Source: Bog-159 sp049511415
GTDB taxonomy: Bacteria > Acidobacteriota > Terriglobia > Bryobacterales > Bryobacteraceae
Length of the DNA: 24,357 nt
Direction: 5' to 3'
NCBI GenBank assembly: GCA_049511415.1
Contig: JBEKYC010000092.1
Coordinates: 1 to 24,357, forward strand
The stretch's first letter is position 1, and every line of letters starts with the position of its first letter. Shown here in pieces: positions 6,791 to 14,369 of this stretch. The translations under genes were made by a program, and so were the position numbers. The notes under the pieces are model-generated. The model was not told the DNA's origin, did not search any database, and saw only the letters and a list, made by a program, of their open reading frames with translations.

Positions 6791-7876
6791 CTAACCGCCG
6801 TTCTGGCAGACGGACAACGTCTCACCCTGGAAGGTGAACCAGTCGTTGACCGATGTGCTGGGCGGCGCCCCGAAGTAGGGCAGCGTCACCAGATCCTGCA
6901 GGTTGTACTGGAACCCATGCAGGGTGTAAGGGTATGCGCCGAAGTTTGCGTTGTTCTCCAGCGGATCGCCGACTTCCAGAATGCCGCACGCCACCGGGTT
7001 GCCGCTGTTGTTGACCAGCGGGTCGTCCACGAATTCGCCCGACTCGTGCGACAGCGCGGATACGTCCTGCGCGAACTGGCCCGGGATGTCCACATAAGTG
7101 GCCTGCGCATAAGCTTGCGCGCCGACCGAACTGTGATAGCCACCGATGCAGCATCCGAAATCGGTCAGGTAAACGTCATACAGCAGGAAGACCGGCAGCG
7201 TGCTCGGCGTGATCTCCGCACTGTGCTTGGAAATGTAGCTCTGCGCTTCGGCGTCGAACCAATTGAGGTTCAATTCGCCCATCGTGTAGCCGAAGGGCTT
7301 GCCGGTTTTCCCATCTTTGCTGGACGGCTTCAGGGTGATTTCCGGCAACACTTTCGGGCCGCCGAACAGCACGTGATAGTTCGGGCTGGTCTGCACGGTG
7401 CCCCAGAAGTTGGCGCGCTGGTAGGCATCGATATACTGCGATGTGCCCACGTCCACGCCACCCTGGGTGTAAGTCGTCGTCTTGTCATAAATAGGCGAAG
7501 TCACCGTGTTCTCGGTGACCGTATTCCCGTTGGTGAGCACGGTCGACGGGTCGAACGTAGTCGTCGTGCCGCCTGAGCTGGTGACGACAATTTTGACCGG
7601 GATGATGAACACCGGGACCGTGGTCGAGGTGTTGCTGGATGGCGCGGTGCCCACCATGTTGTAGTTGTAGGTGGTTCCGCTGTACACGAAGCTGCCGTTC
7701 CAGGTCGGCAGCACCGTGGCCGGCTTGACGGCGCTGGTGCTGGGCTTGGGCGGCAGAACGACGTACTTCGGTGTGCCAGGCGTCATGTCCACGTCGTCCT
7801 GCGCCATGCCGACGCATGTGAGCGACAGGGCGGCGATGGGGACGATCAGCGCGCTCTTCGTAAAGCTCTTCTTCAT
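6791..7876 (-). CDS. Secreted protein of unknown function with HExxE-type motif
   Basis: 361 residues. A clear signal peptide (MKKSFTKSALIVPIAALSL, end CVGMAQ-DD) is followed by a Ser/Thr-rich beta-type region. About residue 270 is ALSHESGEFVDDP, matching an HExxE-x-x-x-DP pattern seen in uncharacterised exported bacterial proteins, including acidobacterial ones. It looks like a variant of zinc-metallopeptidase HExxH motifs, but peptidase activity is not established. Downstream are NPVACGILEVGDPLENN and several Cys (FGCCIGG, ACG, SVCQNGG) that could form disulfides. The ATG at 7876 is preceded by GGAGGGG at about 11 bases, slightly long. It has its own terminator, and a hairpin in its leader at 7906-7924, so it is probably monocistronic. 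Confidence 0.8.
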   Translation of the reverse strand: MKKSFTKSALIVPIAALSLTCVGMAQDDVDMTPGTPKYVVLPPKPSTSAVKPATVLPTWNGSFVYSGTTYNYNMVGTAPSSNTSTTVPVFIIPVKIVVTSSGGTTTTFDPSTVLTNGNTVTENTVTSPIYDKTTTYTQGGVDVGTSQYIDAYQRANFWGTVQTSPNYHVLFGGPKVLPEITLKPSSKDGKTGKPFGYTMGELNLNWFDAEAQSYISKHSAEITPSTLPVFLLYDVYLTDFGCCIGGYHSSVGAQAYAQATYVDIPGQFAQDVSALSHESGEFVDDPLVNNSGNPVACGILEVGDPLENNANFGAYPYTLHGFQYNLQDLVTLPYFGAPPSTSVNDWFTFQGETLSVCQNGG

Positions 7877-7905
7877 TCGAATAATTACCCCTCCAGGTAG
7901 TGGTG

Positions 7906-7924
7906 CTTCGTCATTTTGACGAAG
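7906..7924 (-). promoter_or_regulatory. Perfect 8-bp inverted repeat in the leader of the 6791-7876 gene
   Basis: CTTCGTCA (7906-7913) and TGACGAAG (7917-7924) form a perfect inverted repeat with loop TTT, about 30 bp upstream of the ATG at 7876 and just before its ribosome-binding site. It could be an operator or a leader hairpin; the sequence does not decide. Confidence 0.4.
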
Positions 7925-7993
7925 ACTCAGACGATTCTAGCATGGCCTCGGCGGCAACAAACCTAAACTTCAGGACGGAGGCCAAACTTGTAG

Positions 7994-8030
7994 TACCGGG
8001 TGGGGCCAGCAGTCGGGATAATCCCCGGTA
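7994..8030 (-). terminator. Weak inverted repeat after the altronate dehydratase-type gene
   Basis: TACCGGG (7994-8000) and CCCGGTA (8024-8030) are inverted around a 23-base spacer, just beyond the stop at 8033-8035. There is no following T-run and the loop is long, so this is only a possible end of the sugar-acid operon. The rest of the gap to 7877 shows nothing else clear. Confidence 0.25.
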
Positions 8031-8032
8031 AG

Positions 8033-9565
8033 CTACAGAACCGGACCGATGCGCCAGGGCACAAATTCATGATGGCCCAGGCGCTCGGCGCAAGTGCGCT
8101 CGCCGGAAGCCACGCGCAAGAGGGTCTCGAAGATTTCGCGGCCCACCTCCGGTACGCCGGTCTCGCCGTCCGCGATGGCGCCCGCGTTGATATCCATGTT
8201 GTCGCGCATGCGGCGATACGTATTGGTGTTGCTGGCGATCTTCAAGACGGGCACGGAAGGAAAGCCGATGGCGCTGCCGCGTCCGGTGGTGAAGGCGATC
8301 AGATTGCAGCCGCCCGCCGCGAGTCCGGTGAGCGAAACCGGATCGTAGCCCGGCGTGTTCATAAAGACGAAGCCGGGCGTGCGCACGGCTTCGGCATATT
8401 CGACCGCGTCGTTGAGCGGTGATGTTCCCGCCTTGGCCACCGCGCCCAGCGACTTCTCCAGAATGTTAGTAAGTCCGCCTTCCTTGTTGCCGGGCGAGGG
8501 ATTATCGTCAAAGCTGCCCGCAAAGCGCGTCAGGTATTGCTTATAGCCTTGGACGAAACTCAATAACTTGTCGGCCACTTGCCGATTGCGTGCGCGGCGC
8601 ACCAGCAGATGCTCGGCGCCGAAGATCTCGGTGGTTTCGGCCAGCACCGCGGTGCCGCCGATTTCAGCCAGCATGTCGGAACAGACGCCCAGCGCCGGAT
8701 TGGCCGTGATGCCGGAAAACGAATCCGAGCCGCCGCAGTTGAGCCCCAGGACGATGCGGGAGGCCGGCACGTCCACGCGATGTTGCGCGGCGCACTGCTC
8801 CATCAAGCGCGCGATTTCGACGCGTGCCGCGGCTAGCGTGCCGCGCGTGCCGCCGCTCGATTGCAGGGTCATGCCGACCAGCCGGCTGTTACGCGGCGCG
8901 TTCGGGCCGAGGTAGTGATCGATCTGATTGACCTCGCAGCCGAGCCCCAGGATCACGGCGGCGGCGACGTTCGGATGCGCCAGCACGCCAGCCAAAGTGC
9001 GGCGCAGTTGGTCGGTATCCGGGCCGATAGTGTGGCCGCACCCCTCGCCATGCGGAAAGGCTACCACGCCGTCGATGTTGGGGGGCAACGATTCTCCGGC
9101 GAAACTGGCGGCGATCAACTCGGCGGTATGCGCGGCGCAATTGCTGGCGGCCACCACCGCGATATAATTGCGGGTTCCCACCGATCCGTCTTCGCGGGGG
9201 TATCCGAGAAAGGTGGGACTGGAGCGGCGCGCGGGCAGGGGGGTGTCGGCGGCCGGGAACTCGTAATGGAAGTGTAGTTCTTCGAAAGCCAGGTTGTGCG
9301 TGTGCACGTGATCGCCGGAAGCGATCGGCCGGCTGGCGCGGCCGATGACCTGGCCGTAACGCCGCACCACTTGTCCCTGCGCAATCGCCGCCAGCGCGAT
9401 CTTGTGACCCGCGGGTATGGAATGGCGCGCGACGACCGTCTGGCCGCCCACGCGAAGTTGCATATCCGGCGACAGCGGCACGCGCGCCACGGCGATATTA
9501 TCGTCGGGATGCAGGTGGATCAAGGAGTTTTCGGCGGTCGGCAGCTTGGCGATTTCGAGCAGCAT
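8033..9565 (-). CDS. uxaA: Altronate dehydratase (UxaA/GarD family)
   Basis: 510 residues, the usual size for a single-chain member with both domains. The N-terminal SAF domain (about 1-95) carries VARHSIPAGHKIALAAI and the GDHVHTHN metal-site stretch. The C-terminal dehydratase domain has SVGTRNYIAVVAASNC, FPHGEGCGH, LGLGCEVNQ, LGLNCGGSDSFSGITANP, NTPGYDPVSLTGLAAGGCN and FTTGRGSAIGFPSVPVLKI. Family enzymes are iron-dependent cytoplasmic dehydratases that turn D-altronate (or, in GarD, galactarate) into a keto-deoxy sugar acid; altronate fits best but is not proven. The ATG at 9565 has GAGGT upstream and begins three bases after the stop of the HIT-like gene, so it is the last gene of the MFS-cytochrome-HIT cluster. 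Confidence 0.88.
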   Translation of the reverse strand: MLLEIAKLPTAENSLIHLHPDDNIAVARVPLSPDMQLRVGGQTVVARHSIPAGHKIALAAIAQGQVVRRYGQVIGRASRPIASGDHVHTHNLAFEELHFHYEFPAADTPLPARRSSPTFLGYPREDGSVGTRNYIAVVAASNCAAHTAELIAASFAGESLPPNIDGVVAFPHGEGCGHTIGPDTDQLRRTLAGVLAHPNVAAAVILGLGCEVNQIDHYLGPNAPRNSRLVGMTLQSSGGTRGTLAAARVEIARLMEQCAAQHRVDVPASRIVLGLNCGGSDSFSGITANPALGVCSDMLAEIGGTAVLAETTEIFGAEHLLVRRARNRQVADKLLSFVQGYKQYLTRFAGSFDDNPSPGNKEGGLTNILEKSLGAVAKAGTSPLNDAVEYAEAVRTPGFVFMNTPGYDPVSLTGLAAGGCNLIAFTTGRGSAIGFPSVPVLKIASNTNTYRRMRDNMDINAGAIADGETGVPEVGREIFETLLRVASGERTCAERLGHHEFVPWRIGPVL

Positions 9566-9568
9566 GGA

Positions 9569-10099
9569 TTACCTCATCAGGACCAACTCGGCGGCTTCCA
9601 CATTCAGGTGAACGTGTAGTTTTCCGGCGACGGGATGAATCCAAAGGCCGGCGCCATTTTGCGGAACCGGTATGCCAGCGGCGTCGTCGGCCACCAAGAA
9701 GTCGCTGGTTTCGACGTTATCGAGCAGCTTGCCGATGTGCACGTGCACGTGACATTGGGTGCGGCGGACATCGCCGTTGGCGGCCACGCCCCACTGGTCG
9801 CCCCACAGCTCGTGGGCCTTTTGGATGGCGCCGGTCCATAGGGCCAGCCGCGCCTCGGCGGTCATGGCGGCAAGTGTGTGGTCGTGGCGGCGCGGCAAAG
9901 CCAGCCAGCGGTGCGGCTTGTTTGGGTTGATGTCTTTCAGGAAGAAAACCGCCGGATCGGGCGGCTGCTTTTCGGCTTCGCGGCATAGCCCGCATTCGCG
10001 CTGGGCCATGCTCTCGGCGCTGGCCAGGTCGCACGTGCAATTGCGCACGTCGGCCACGCCCAAAACCGTTGCGATCAGGAAAAGAGGAAGGAGTCGCAC
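9569..10099 (-). CDS. Exported HIT-superfamily-like protein
   Basis: 176 residues beginning at a GTG codon eight bases past the cytochrome stop. A short hydrophobic leader (LLPLFLIATVLGVA) is followed by a Cys-containing segment (CTCD, then ECGLC), which could bind metal or form disulfides. The core has KPHRWLALPRRHDHTLAAM and later QCHVHVHIGKL, matching the HxHxH motif of histidine-triad nucleotide hydrolases and transferases. HIT proteins are normally cytoplasmic and act on nucleotide phosphodiester or phosphoramide bonds; an exported one is unusual, and CDP-diacylglycerol pyrophosphatase is the best-known parallel. The substrate is unknown. Its place between a cytochrome c gene and a sugar-acid dehydratase gene gives no obvious role. 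Confidence 0.7.
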   Translation of the reverse strand: MRLLPLFLIATVLGVADVRNCTCDLASAESMAQRECGLCREAEKQPPDPAVFFLKDINPNKPHRWLALPRRHDHTLAAMTAEARLALWTGAIQKAHELWGDQWGVAANGDVRRTQCHVHVHIGKLLDNVETSDFLVADDAAGIPVPQNGAGLWIHPVAGKLHVHLNVEAAELVLMR

Positions 10100-10107
10100 T
10101 CTCTTTA

Positions 10108-10626
10108 TTATTTAGCTGGGAGCGGCTCGCTGACAACGGCCTTGGCGGCGGGCGGCAGTTTGTCCGCATTGGCCAGCATCAGGCTGACCTGCCAGAGTTC
10201 GGTGTCGCTGAGCGATCCTTTGTATCCGGGCATGCCGGTCAGCCGGATTCCGTTGGCGGCTTTCCAATAGGTTTCGCCAGCGGGATCGTCGGTCACGCCG
10301 TGGCCTTGGAAAAGCTGCGGCGGATGCGGGAACATGCCCTTGGCGATGGCGGTTTCCGCGCTGCCGGCCAGGCCGTGGCAGACGGCGCATTGCTCGTGAT
10401 AGACTCGCGCGCCGGCCGTCAGATTGGTTTCGTCGGCCGGCAGGGGCGATTGCGCCATCGGCTGTTTGGAAATGGTGGCATGCAGCGCCATGCCGGCGAG
10501 CTGCCGTTCCATGGGCATGGGGGGCGCGGCGGTGGCTACCGGCGCGAAACCCATCCCGAAGTACACAAGAACGCCGCCCGCCACCAGCACGAGGGCGAAG
10601 ATCAAACCGAGGAGGAAGTTTTTCAT
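10108..10626 (-). CDS. Membrane-anchored monohaem cytochrome c
   Basis: 172 residues. An N-terminal uncleaved helix (FLLGLIFALVLVAGGVLVYF) anchors a class I cytochrome c domain in the periplasm. The haem site is CAVCH at about residue 81, and the distal ligand is probably the Met in RLTGMPGYKG, in the usual order and distance. ARVYHEQCAVCHG and DTELWQVSLML are typical of small electron carriers of sugar- or alcohol-oxidation chains. Its start overlaps the MFS stop as TGATG, so the two are translationally coupled. No dehydrogenase partner is seen in the window; electron donor and acceptor are unknown. Confidence 0.88.
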   Translation of the reverse strand: MKNFLLGLIFALVLVAGGVLVYFGMGFAPVATAAPPMPMERQLAGMALHATISKQPMAQSPLPADETNLTAGARVYHEQCAVCHGLAGSAETAIAKGMFPHPPQLFQGHGVTDDPAGETYWKAANGIRLTGMPGYKGSLSDTELWQVSLMLANADKLPPAAKAVVSEPLPAK

Positions 10627-11954
10627 CAGGCGATTCCCATCTTCTTCTGCATTTGTTCCAGCGTGACGCCTTTTGTCTCAGGATAAGCGACCAGCACGAC
10701 GAAGAACTGCACGGCCATCATAACCGCGAAGAAGGCAAAGGGGGCGGCGTGGGAGAAGTCGGCCACGCGGGGGAAGGTCAGGGAGATGACGGCATTCATG
10801 AACCAATGGCTGAGACTGCCCAGGCTCTGGCCCTTGGCGCGCACGCGATTGGGAAACACTTCGCTGAGGTAGACCCAGATGACTGCGCCTTGGGAGAAGG
10901 CAAAGGAGGCGATGAAGAACATGAGCAGCCAGACCAGCATGCCTTCGTGCCGATGGGACGCGAAAACGGCCGCGACACCGCCAAGGGAAAGGGTTAACCC
11001 TATCGAGCCCACCAGGAGCAGCGTCTTGCGCCCGATGCGGTCGATGACCGACATGGCCAGGATCGTGAACACCAGGTTCGTGGCGCCGATGGCCACCGAT
11101 TGCAGATTCCCGGAGTCCTTGGTGAAGCCGGCCTGCAGGAAGATGTAGCTGGAATAATAGAGCACCGCATTGATGCCGGAGAGCTGGTTGAAGATGCCGA
11201 TCGTCACGGCCAGGAAGATGGGCACGCGATATTTGCGCGTGAACAAGGGCTCGTCGGAATGGCCGTGCTCGGCGTCAATGGAGACCACGATCTCCTGGAG
11301 TTCGGCCTCAAAGTTCTGCTCGCCGGTAAGGCGCAGGACTTCACGGGCTTCCGGCAGGCGCCGCTTCTTCACCAGCCAGCGGGGACTGCGCGGAATGCCG
11401 AACAGGAGCAGCAGGAAGCCGATCGCCGGGAGCGCGGAGATACCCAGCATCCAACGCCATTCGGCAGGGCCGAAAGCCGCCAGCCCGATCAGATAGTTGG
11501 ATAAGTAGGCCAGCAGAATGCCGAACACGACATTGAACTGGAACAGGCCGACCAGGCGTCCGCGCCACTGGGCGGGGGCGATCTCGGCGATGTACATGGG
11601 ACCCAATACGGAGGAACCTCCGATGCCCAGTCCGCCGATGAAGCGGAAGAAGATCAGCGCATACCAGTCCCAGGCGAAGGCCGAGCCGAGCGCGCTGATG
11701 AGGTAGAGCACCGCCATCACGCGCAAACTGTCGCGGCGGCCCCAACGGTCGCCGGGGACGCCGGCGAACATAGCGCCGATGATGGTCCCGACCAGGGCGC
11801 TGGCCACGGTGATGCCAAGAAACCAGGAGGTCAGGTGGAATGTCCGCGTGAGCGCGTCGGTGGTTCCGGAGATGACTACCGTATCGAAACCAAAGAGCAG
11901 ACCGCCGAGGGCCGCCACGATGGTGCTTTTGACGAGGTAACCATTCAGCGTCAT
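10626..11954 (-). CDS. MFS sugar porter family transporter
   Basis: 442 residues from the ATG at 11954. A TTG at 11981 would add nine residues; neither start has a good ribosome-binding site. Sugar-porter (TCDB 2.A.1.1) signatures are all present: GGLLFGFDTVVISG in helix 1, GDRWGRRDSLR in the 2-3 loop, PRSPRWLVKKRR before the central loop, NQLSGINAVLYYSS in helix 7, DRIGRKTLLLVG, and PETKGVTLEQM at the C-terminus. Members are 12-helix inner-membrane proton symporters or facilitators for hexoses, pentoses or inositols; the substrate here is not determinable. It heads the cluster leading to the altronate dehydratase-type gene, and begins 38 bp after cheB without a visible terminator, so some read-through from the chemotaxis operon is possible. 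Confidence 0.93.
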   Translation of the reverse strand: MTLNGYLVKSTIVAALGGLLFGFDTVVISGTTDALTRTFHLTSWFLGITVASALVGTIIGAMFAGVPGDRWGRRDSLRVMAVLYLISALGSAFAWDWYALIFFRFIGGLGIGGSSVLGPMYIAEIAPAQWRGRLVGLFQFNVVFGILLAYLSNYLIGLAAFGPAEWRWMLGISALPAIGFLLLLFGIPRSPRWLVKKRRLPEAREVLRLTGEQNFEAELQEIVVSIDAEHGHSDEPLFTRKYRVPIFLAVTIGIFNQLSGINAVLYYSSYIFLQAGFTKDSGNLQSVAIGATNLVFTILAMSVIDRIGRKTLLLVGSIGLTLSLGGVAAVFASHRHEGMLVWLLMFFIASFAFSQGAVIWVYLSEVFPNRVRAKGQSLGSLSHWFMNAVISLTFPRVADFSHAAPFAFFAVMMAVQFFVVLVAYPETKGVTLEQMQKKMGIA

Positions 11955-11992
11955 GGCAAGGGCGACTTTACCACAACGCAAGTCGGATTGGA

Positions 11993-13036
11993 TCAGGAGG
12001 CGGGCGCGGCGGCCAGTATGGCGTGGGGAATGCCGGCCAGCGGCACGACGGAACGTGCGGCTCCCAGACGAATGGCCTCGCGGGGCATGCCGAAAACCAC
12101 GGAACTGGCTTCATCCTGGGCGATGGTGCGCGCGCCGGACTGGTGCATTTGCAACAAGCCCTGGGCGCCATCCGATCCCATGCCGGTGAGCAGCACGCCG
12201 ACGGCGCGGGCGCCGGCCGATTCAGCCACCGAACTGAACATGACATCCACCGATGGACGCTGATAGCAGACTCGCGGACCAGTCTTGACGGAAACCGCGT
12301 AGCCGCCGCCGTTGCGGCGCAGCAGCATGTGCAGGTCGCCCGGGGCTACCAAGGCGCGGCCCGGGGCCAGTTGGTCGCCGTCTTCGGCCTCCTTGACCTC
12401 AAACGGACAAATTTGATTCAACCGGTTGGCGAAGGCGCGCGAGAAACCCGCCGGAATATGCTGCGTGATTACGATGCCGGGTATGTTCGCCGGCAGTTGC
12501 GGCAGGATCTGGGCGATGGCTTCCGTGCCGCCGGTGGATGCGCCAATGGCGATCACGCCGGATGGAGACCATTGGACCGGCGCGTGGCGCCCAGGCAGTG
12601 CGGGTGCGAGTGGCGCGGCTGGACGACGGATTTGGGATGCGGCGGCGGCGCGAATTTTAGCCGCCAGGTCCAGTCGCAATTCGCCGACCGAATACGGGCC
12701 GCCGGGTTTTGCCAGCACCTCCACCGCGCCCAGACTCAAAGCCTGCATGGCGCTCTGGCAGGAGGCCTGCGCCAGGGAACTGATGATGATCACGGGCATG
12801 GGCCGAAAGTGCATCAACTTCTTGAGGAACGTCAAGCCATCCATACGCGGCATTTCGATATCGAGCGTGAGCACGTCGGGGTGCAGGGCCAGGATCTTGT
12901 CGCGCGCGATATACGGATCGGGAGCGGTTCCGACCACCTCCAGGCCCGGTTGCCCGGCGAGAGCTTCGGTCAGCACGCGGCGCACGATGGCCGAGTCGTC
13001 CACGATCAAGACGCGGATGTTGGCGTCAGCGGGCAT
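11993..13036 (-). CDS. cheB: CheB, chemotaxis protein-glutamate methylesterase
   Basis: 347 residues, full length. A receiver domain (1-125) has the acidic pair D13-D14 and phospho-acceptor D59 (TLDIEMPRMDG). An Ala/Pro-rich linker leads into the methylesterase domain (about 158-345) with the catalytic triad S167 (IGASTGG), H193 (TQHIP) and D289 (GMGSDG). It removes methyl groups from receptors and often also deamidates glutamines. The ATG at 13036 has GGAG upstream, and the gene overlaps cheX by 11 bp. It is the last gene of the chemotaxis operon. Confidence 0.97.
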   Translation of the reverse strand: MPADANIRVLIVDDSAIVRRVLTEALAGQPGLEVVGTAPDPYIARDKILALHPDVLTLDIEMPRMDGLTFLKKLMHFRPMPVIIISSLAQASCQSAMQALSLGAVEVLAKPGGPYSVGELRLDLAAKIRAAAASQIRRPAAPLAPALPGRHAPVQWSPSGVIAIGASTGGTEAIAQILPQLPANIPGIVITQHIPAGFSRAFANRLNQICPFEVKEAEDGDQLAPGRALVAPGDLHMLLRRNGGGYAVSVKTGPRVCYQRPSVDVMFSSVAESAGARAVGVLLTGMGSDGAQGLLQMHQSGARTIAQDEASSVVFGMPREAIRLGAARSVVPLAGIPHAILAAAPAS

Positions 13037-13475
13037 GGTTCTCCAATTGCAGCCATAGATCCAAAGTTCCGTCGCCTAAGTCCAGCGACCGGTTGGGGAG
13101 GCCCAGCGGACCATCCGGCGCGAGCAGTTGGGGATGCGAAAGGCGGAAGTTGGTCTCGCTTTCCACCCGGCTCAACAGCGCGCCGCAGATCATGTTGGCC
13201 AACTCGCACACCACATGCGCCAAGGGCGCGGGCGGCACCGGATCGCCGGATTCGAGCGCCAGGAAATTCGAAGCCAGCGATTGGGCGGAGGAATCCGCCA
13301 GGCCCAGCGTGAGACTGCCGCGAGGCGCGCCTTCAAAGGCCACCCGTGCGGCCCAGCGGGGCGCGGCCCCGCGTAGCGCCCCGTCCGCCGGCCCGCAGAT
13401 GGCCGTAAAGAACATGGTCTCCAGCACGTCTTCGGCGGCGGTCTGCAATACGTCGTCCCAATAGCTGTTATTCAT
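13026..13475 (-). CDS. cheX: CheX-like CheY-P phosphatase
   Basis: 149 residues from the ATG at 13475, which overlaps the cheY stop by eight bases; a GTG at 13493 would add six residues. The CheC/CheX/FliY-type active-site helix is present as VVCELANMICG, with the catalytic pair E91 and N94 in the ExxN spacing, followed about 20 residues later by a Pro as the family expects. Only one such helix is seen, as in CheX rather than CheC. It should dephosphorylate the response regulator encoded just upstream, and no cheZ or cheC is present in this operon. Sequence is otherwise divergent, so the CheX-domain assignment is firm but the exact subtype less so. Confidence 0.78.
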   Translation of the reverse strand: MNNSYWDDVLQTAAEDVLETMFFTAICGPADGALRGAAPRWAARVAFEGAPRGSLTLGLADSSAQSLASNFLALESGDPVPPAPLAHVVCELANMICGALLSRVESETNFRLSHPQLLAPDGPLGLPNRSLDLGDGTLDLWLQLENHAR

Positions 13476-13854
13476 AGGCTTTTCCCAGCACACGTTCCAT
13501 CTCTTCGCGTAAGGTTTCCGGCAGAAAGGGCTTCTTCACATAGCCGCGGGCGCCCAAGGACAGCATCTGCTGCATGCGGTTCTCGGTGCCATCGGTGGAG
13601 ACGACCACCACCGGGACGGACTTCAACACATCGTCGGCGTCGAGGCTGCGCACCAGCTGCTCGCCATCCATGTTGGGCATGTTAATGTCCGTCAAAACCA
13701 CGTCCACCCATTCGCGATGCAAGACTTGCAGCGCTTCCTGGCCATCGCCGGCTTCCAGGAATTCGGCCGCCTCGATTCCGGAGAGCCGCAAAATGCGGCG
13801 AATGAAGGCCCGCATCACGGGCGAATCGTCGACAATCAAGACACGGAAGGCCAC
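13468..13854 (-). CDS. cheY: CheY-like single-domain response regulator
   Basis: 128 residues, a stand-alone receiver domain. Acidic pair D9-D10, phospho-acceptor D56 (TDINMPNMDG), switch residue S86 or T87 (VVVSTDG) and conserved K108 (YVKKPF) are all present. It starts with GTG at 13854, with AGGAGTG about six bases upstream, and overlaps cheD by 19 bp. There is no output domain, so it should act by binding a target such as a motility motor switch. No flagellar or pilus genes are in the window, so the motility apparatus is unknown. Confidence 0.93.
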   Translation of the reverse strand: MAFRVLIVDDSPVMRAFIRRILRLSGIEAAEFLEAGDGQEALQVLHREWVDVVLTDINMPNMDGEQLVRSLDADDVLKSVPVVVVSTDGTENRMQQMLSLGARGYVKKPFLPETLREEMERVLGKAYE

Positions 13855-14369
13855 TGATTCACTCCTTTCTTGGCGGCCGGCGCGGGTTTGAGTTCCTGTT
13901 CTTCCTGGCCGGGCCGGCGCATCCAGAAACGGCCCGTGCCGACTTCGAGGCGCACGGTGCGGGACAGGACTCCCCCGACGTCCTCAGCCTGAAGCAGAAC
14001 GCCCGCCTTCCACAGAATCTTGCGCAGGGCCAGATAGTTCCGTTTGCCGATGTTGAAGACGCCCTCCCGATCCATGACCTGCGCGCCACCCGCCACGCGC
14101 ACGACCAGGCGGCGCTTGTCGGCGCCCCATTGATAAGCCTGGCGAAAAAGCAGCGGGATGCCGGTGTCCGCAAACATGAAGGGGTTATCGCCGGCCTTGT
14201 CAGGCGAGATGGCAGACTCCGGCAGCATGAAATGCAGCAACCCGCCCACGCCGGCCACCGGATCGTGGATGGCCACCGCGATGCACGAGCCGAGCGCGTA
14301 GGTGACCAGGACATCCTCGCAGGAATGGCTGACCTGGCAGTCCGCCATGCCTACCACCACGTTGCTCAT
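13836..14369 (-). CDS. cheD: CheD, chemoreceptor glutamine deamidase
   Basis: 177 residues from the ATG at 14369, chosen because it overlaps the cheR stop as ATGA and lies just before the conserved start; a longer frame to 14498 is only open sequence inside cheR. The catalytic Cys29 is in YALGSCIAVAI, His46 in GGLLHFMLP, with Thr23 in the expected third position. VRVAGGAQV and FNIGKRNY are family hallmarks. It deamidates specific receptor glutamines to glutamate, and in CheC-containing systems it partners the phosphatase; here only a CheX-like protein is present. A Lys/Ala/Pro tail follows the domain. Confidence 0.95.
   Translation of the reverse strand: MSNVVVGMADCQVSHSCEDVLVTYALGSCIAVAIHDPVAGVGGLLHFMLPESAISPDKAGDNPFMFADTGIPLLFRQAYQWGADKRRLVVRVAGGAQVMDREGVFNIGKRNYLALRKILWKAGVLLQAEDVGGVLSRTVRLEVGTGRFWMRRPGQEEQELKPAPAAKKGVNQWPSVS

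Noticed and set aside
12023..13312. Plus-strand ORF of 429 residues opposite cheB and cheX
   Set aside because: Antisense of two well-supported overlapping chemotaxis genes; composition is His/Gln/Arg-rich and no domain is visible.
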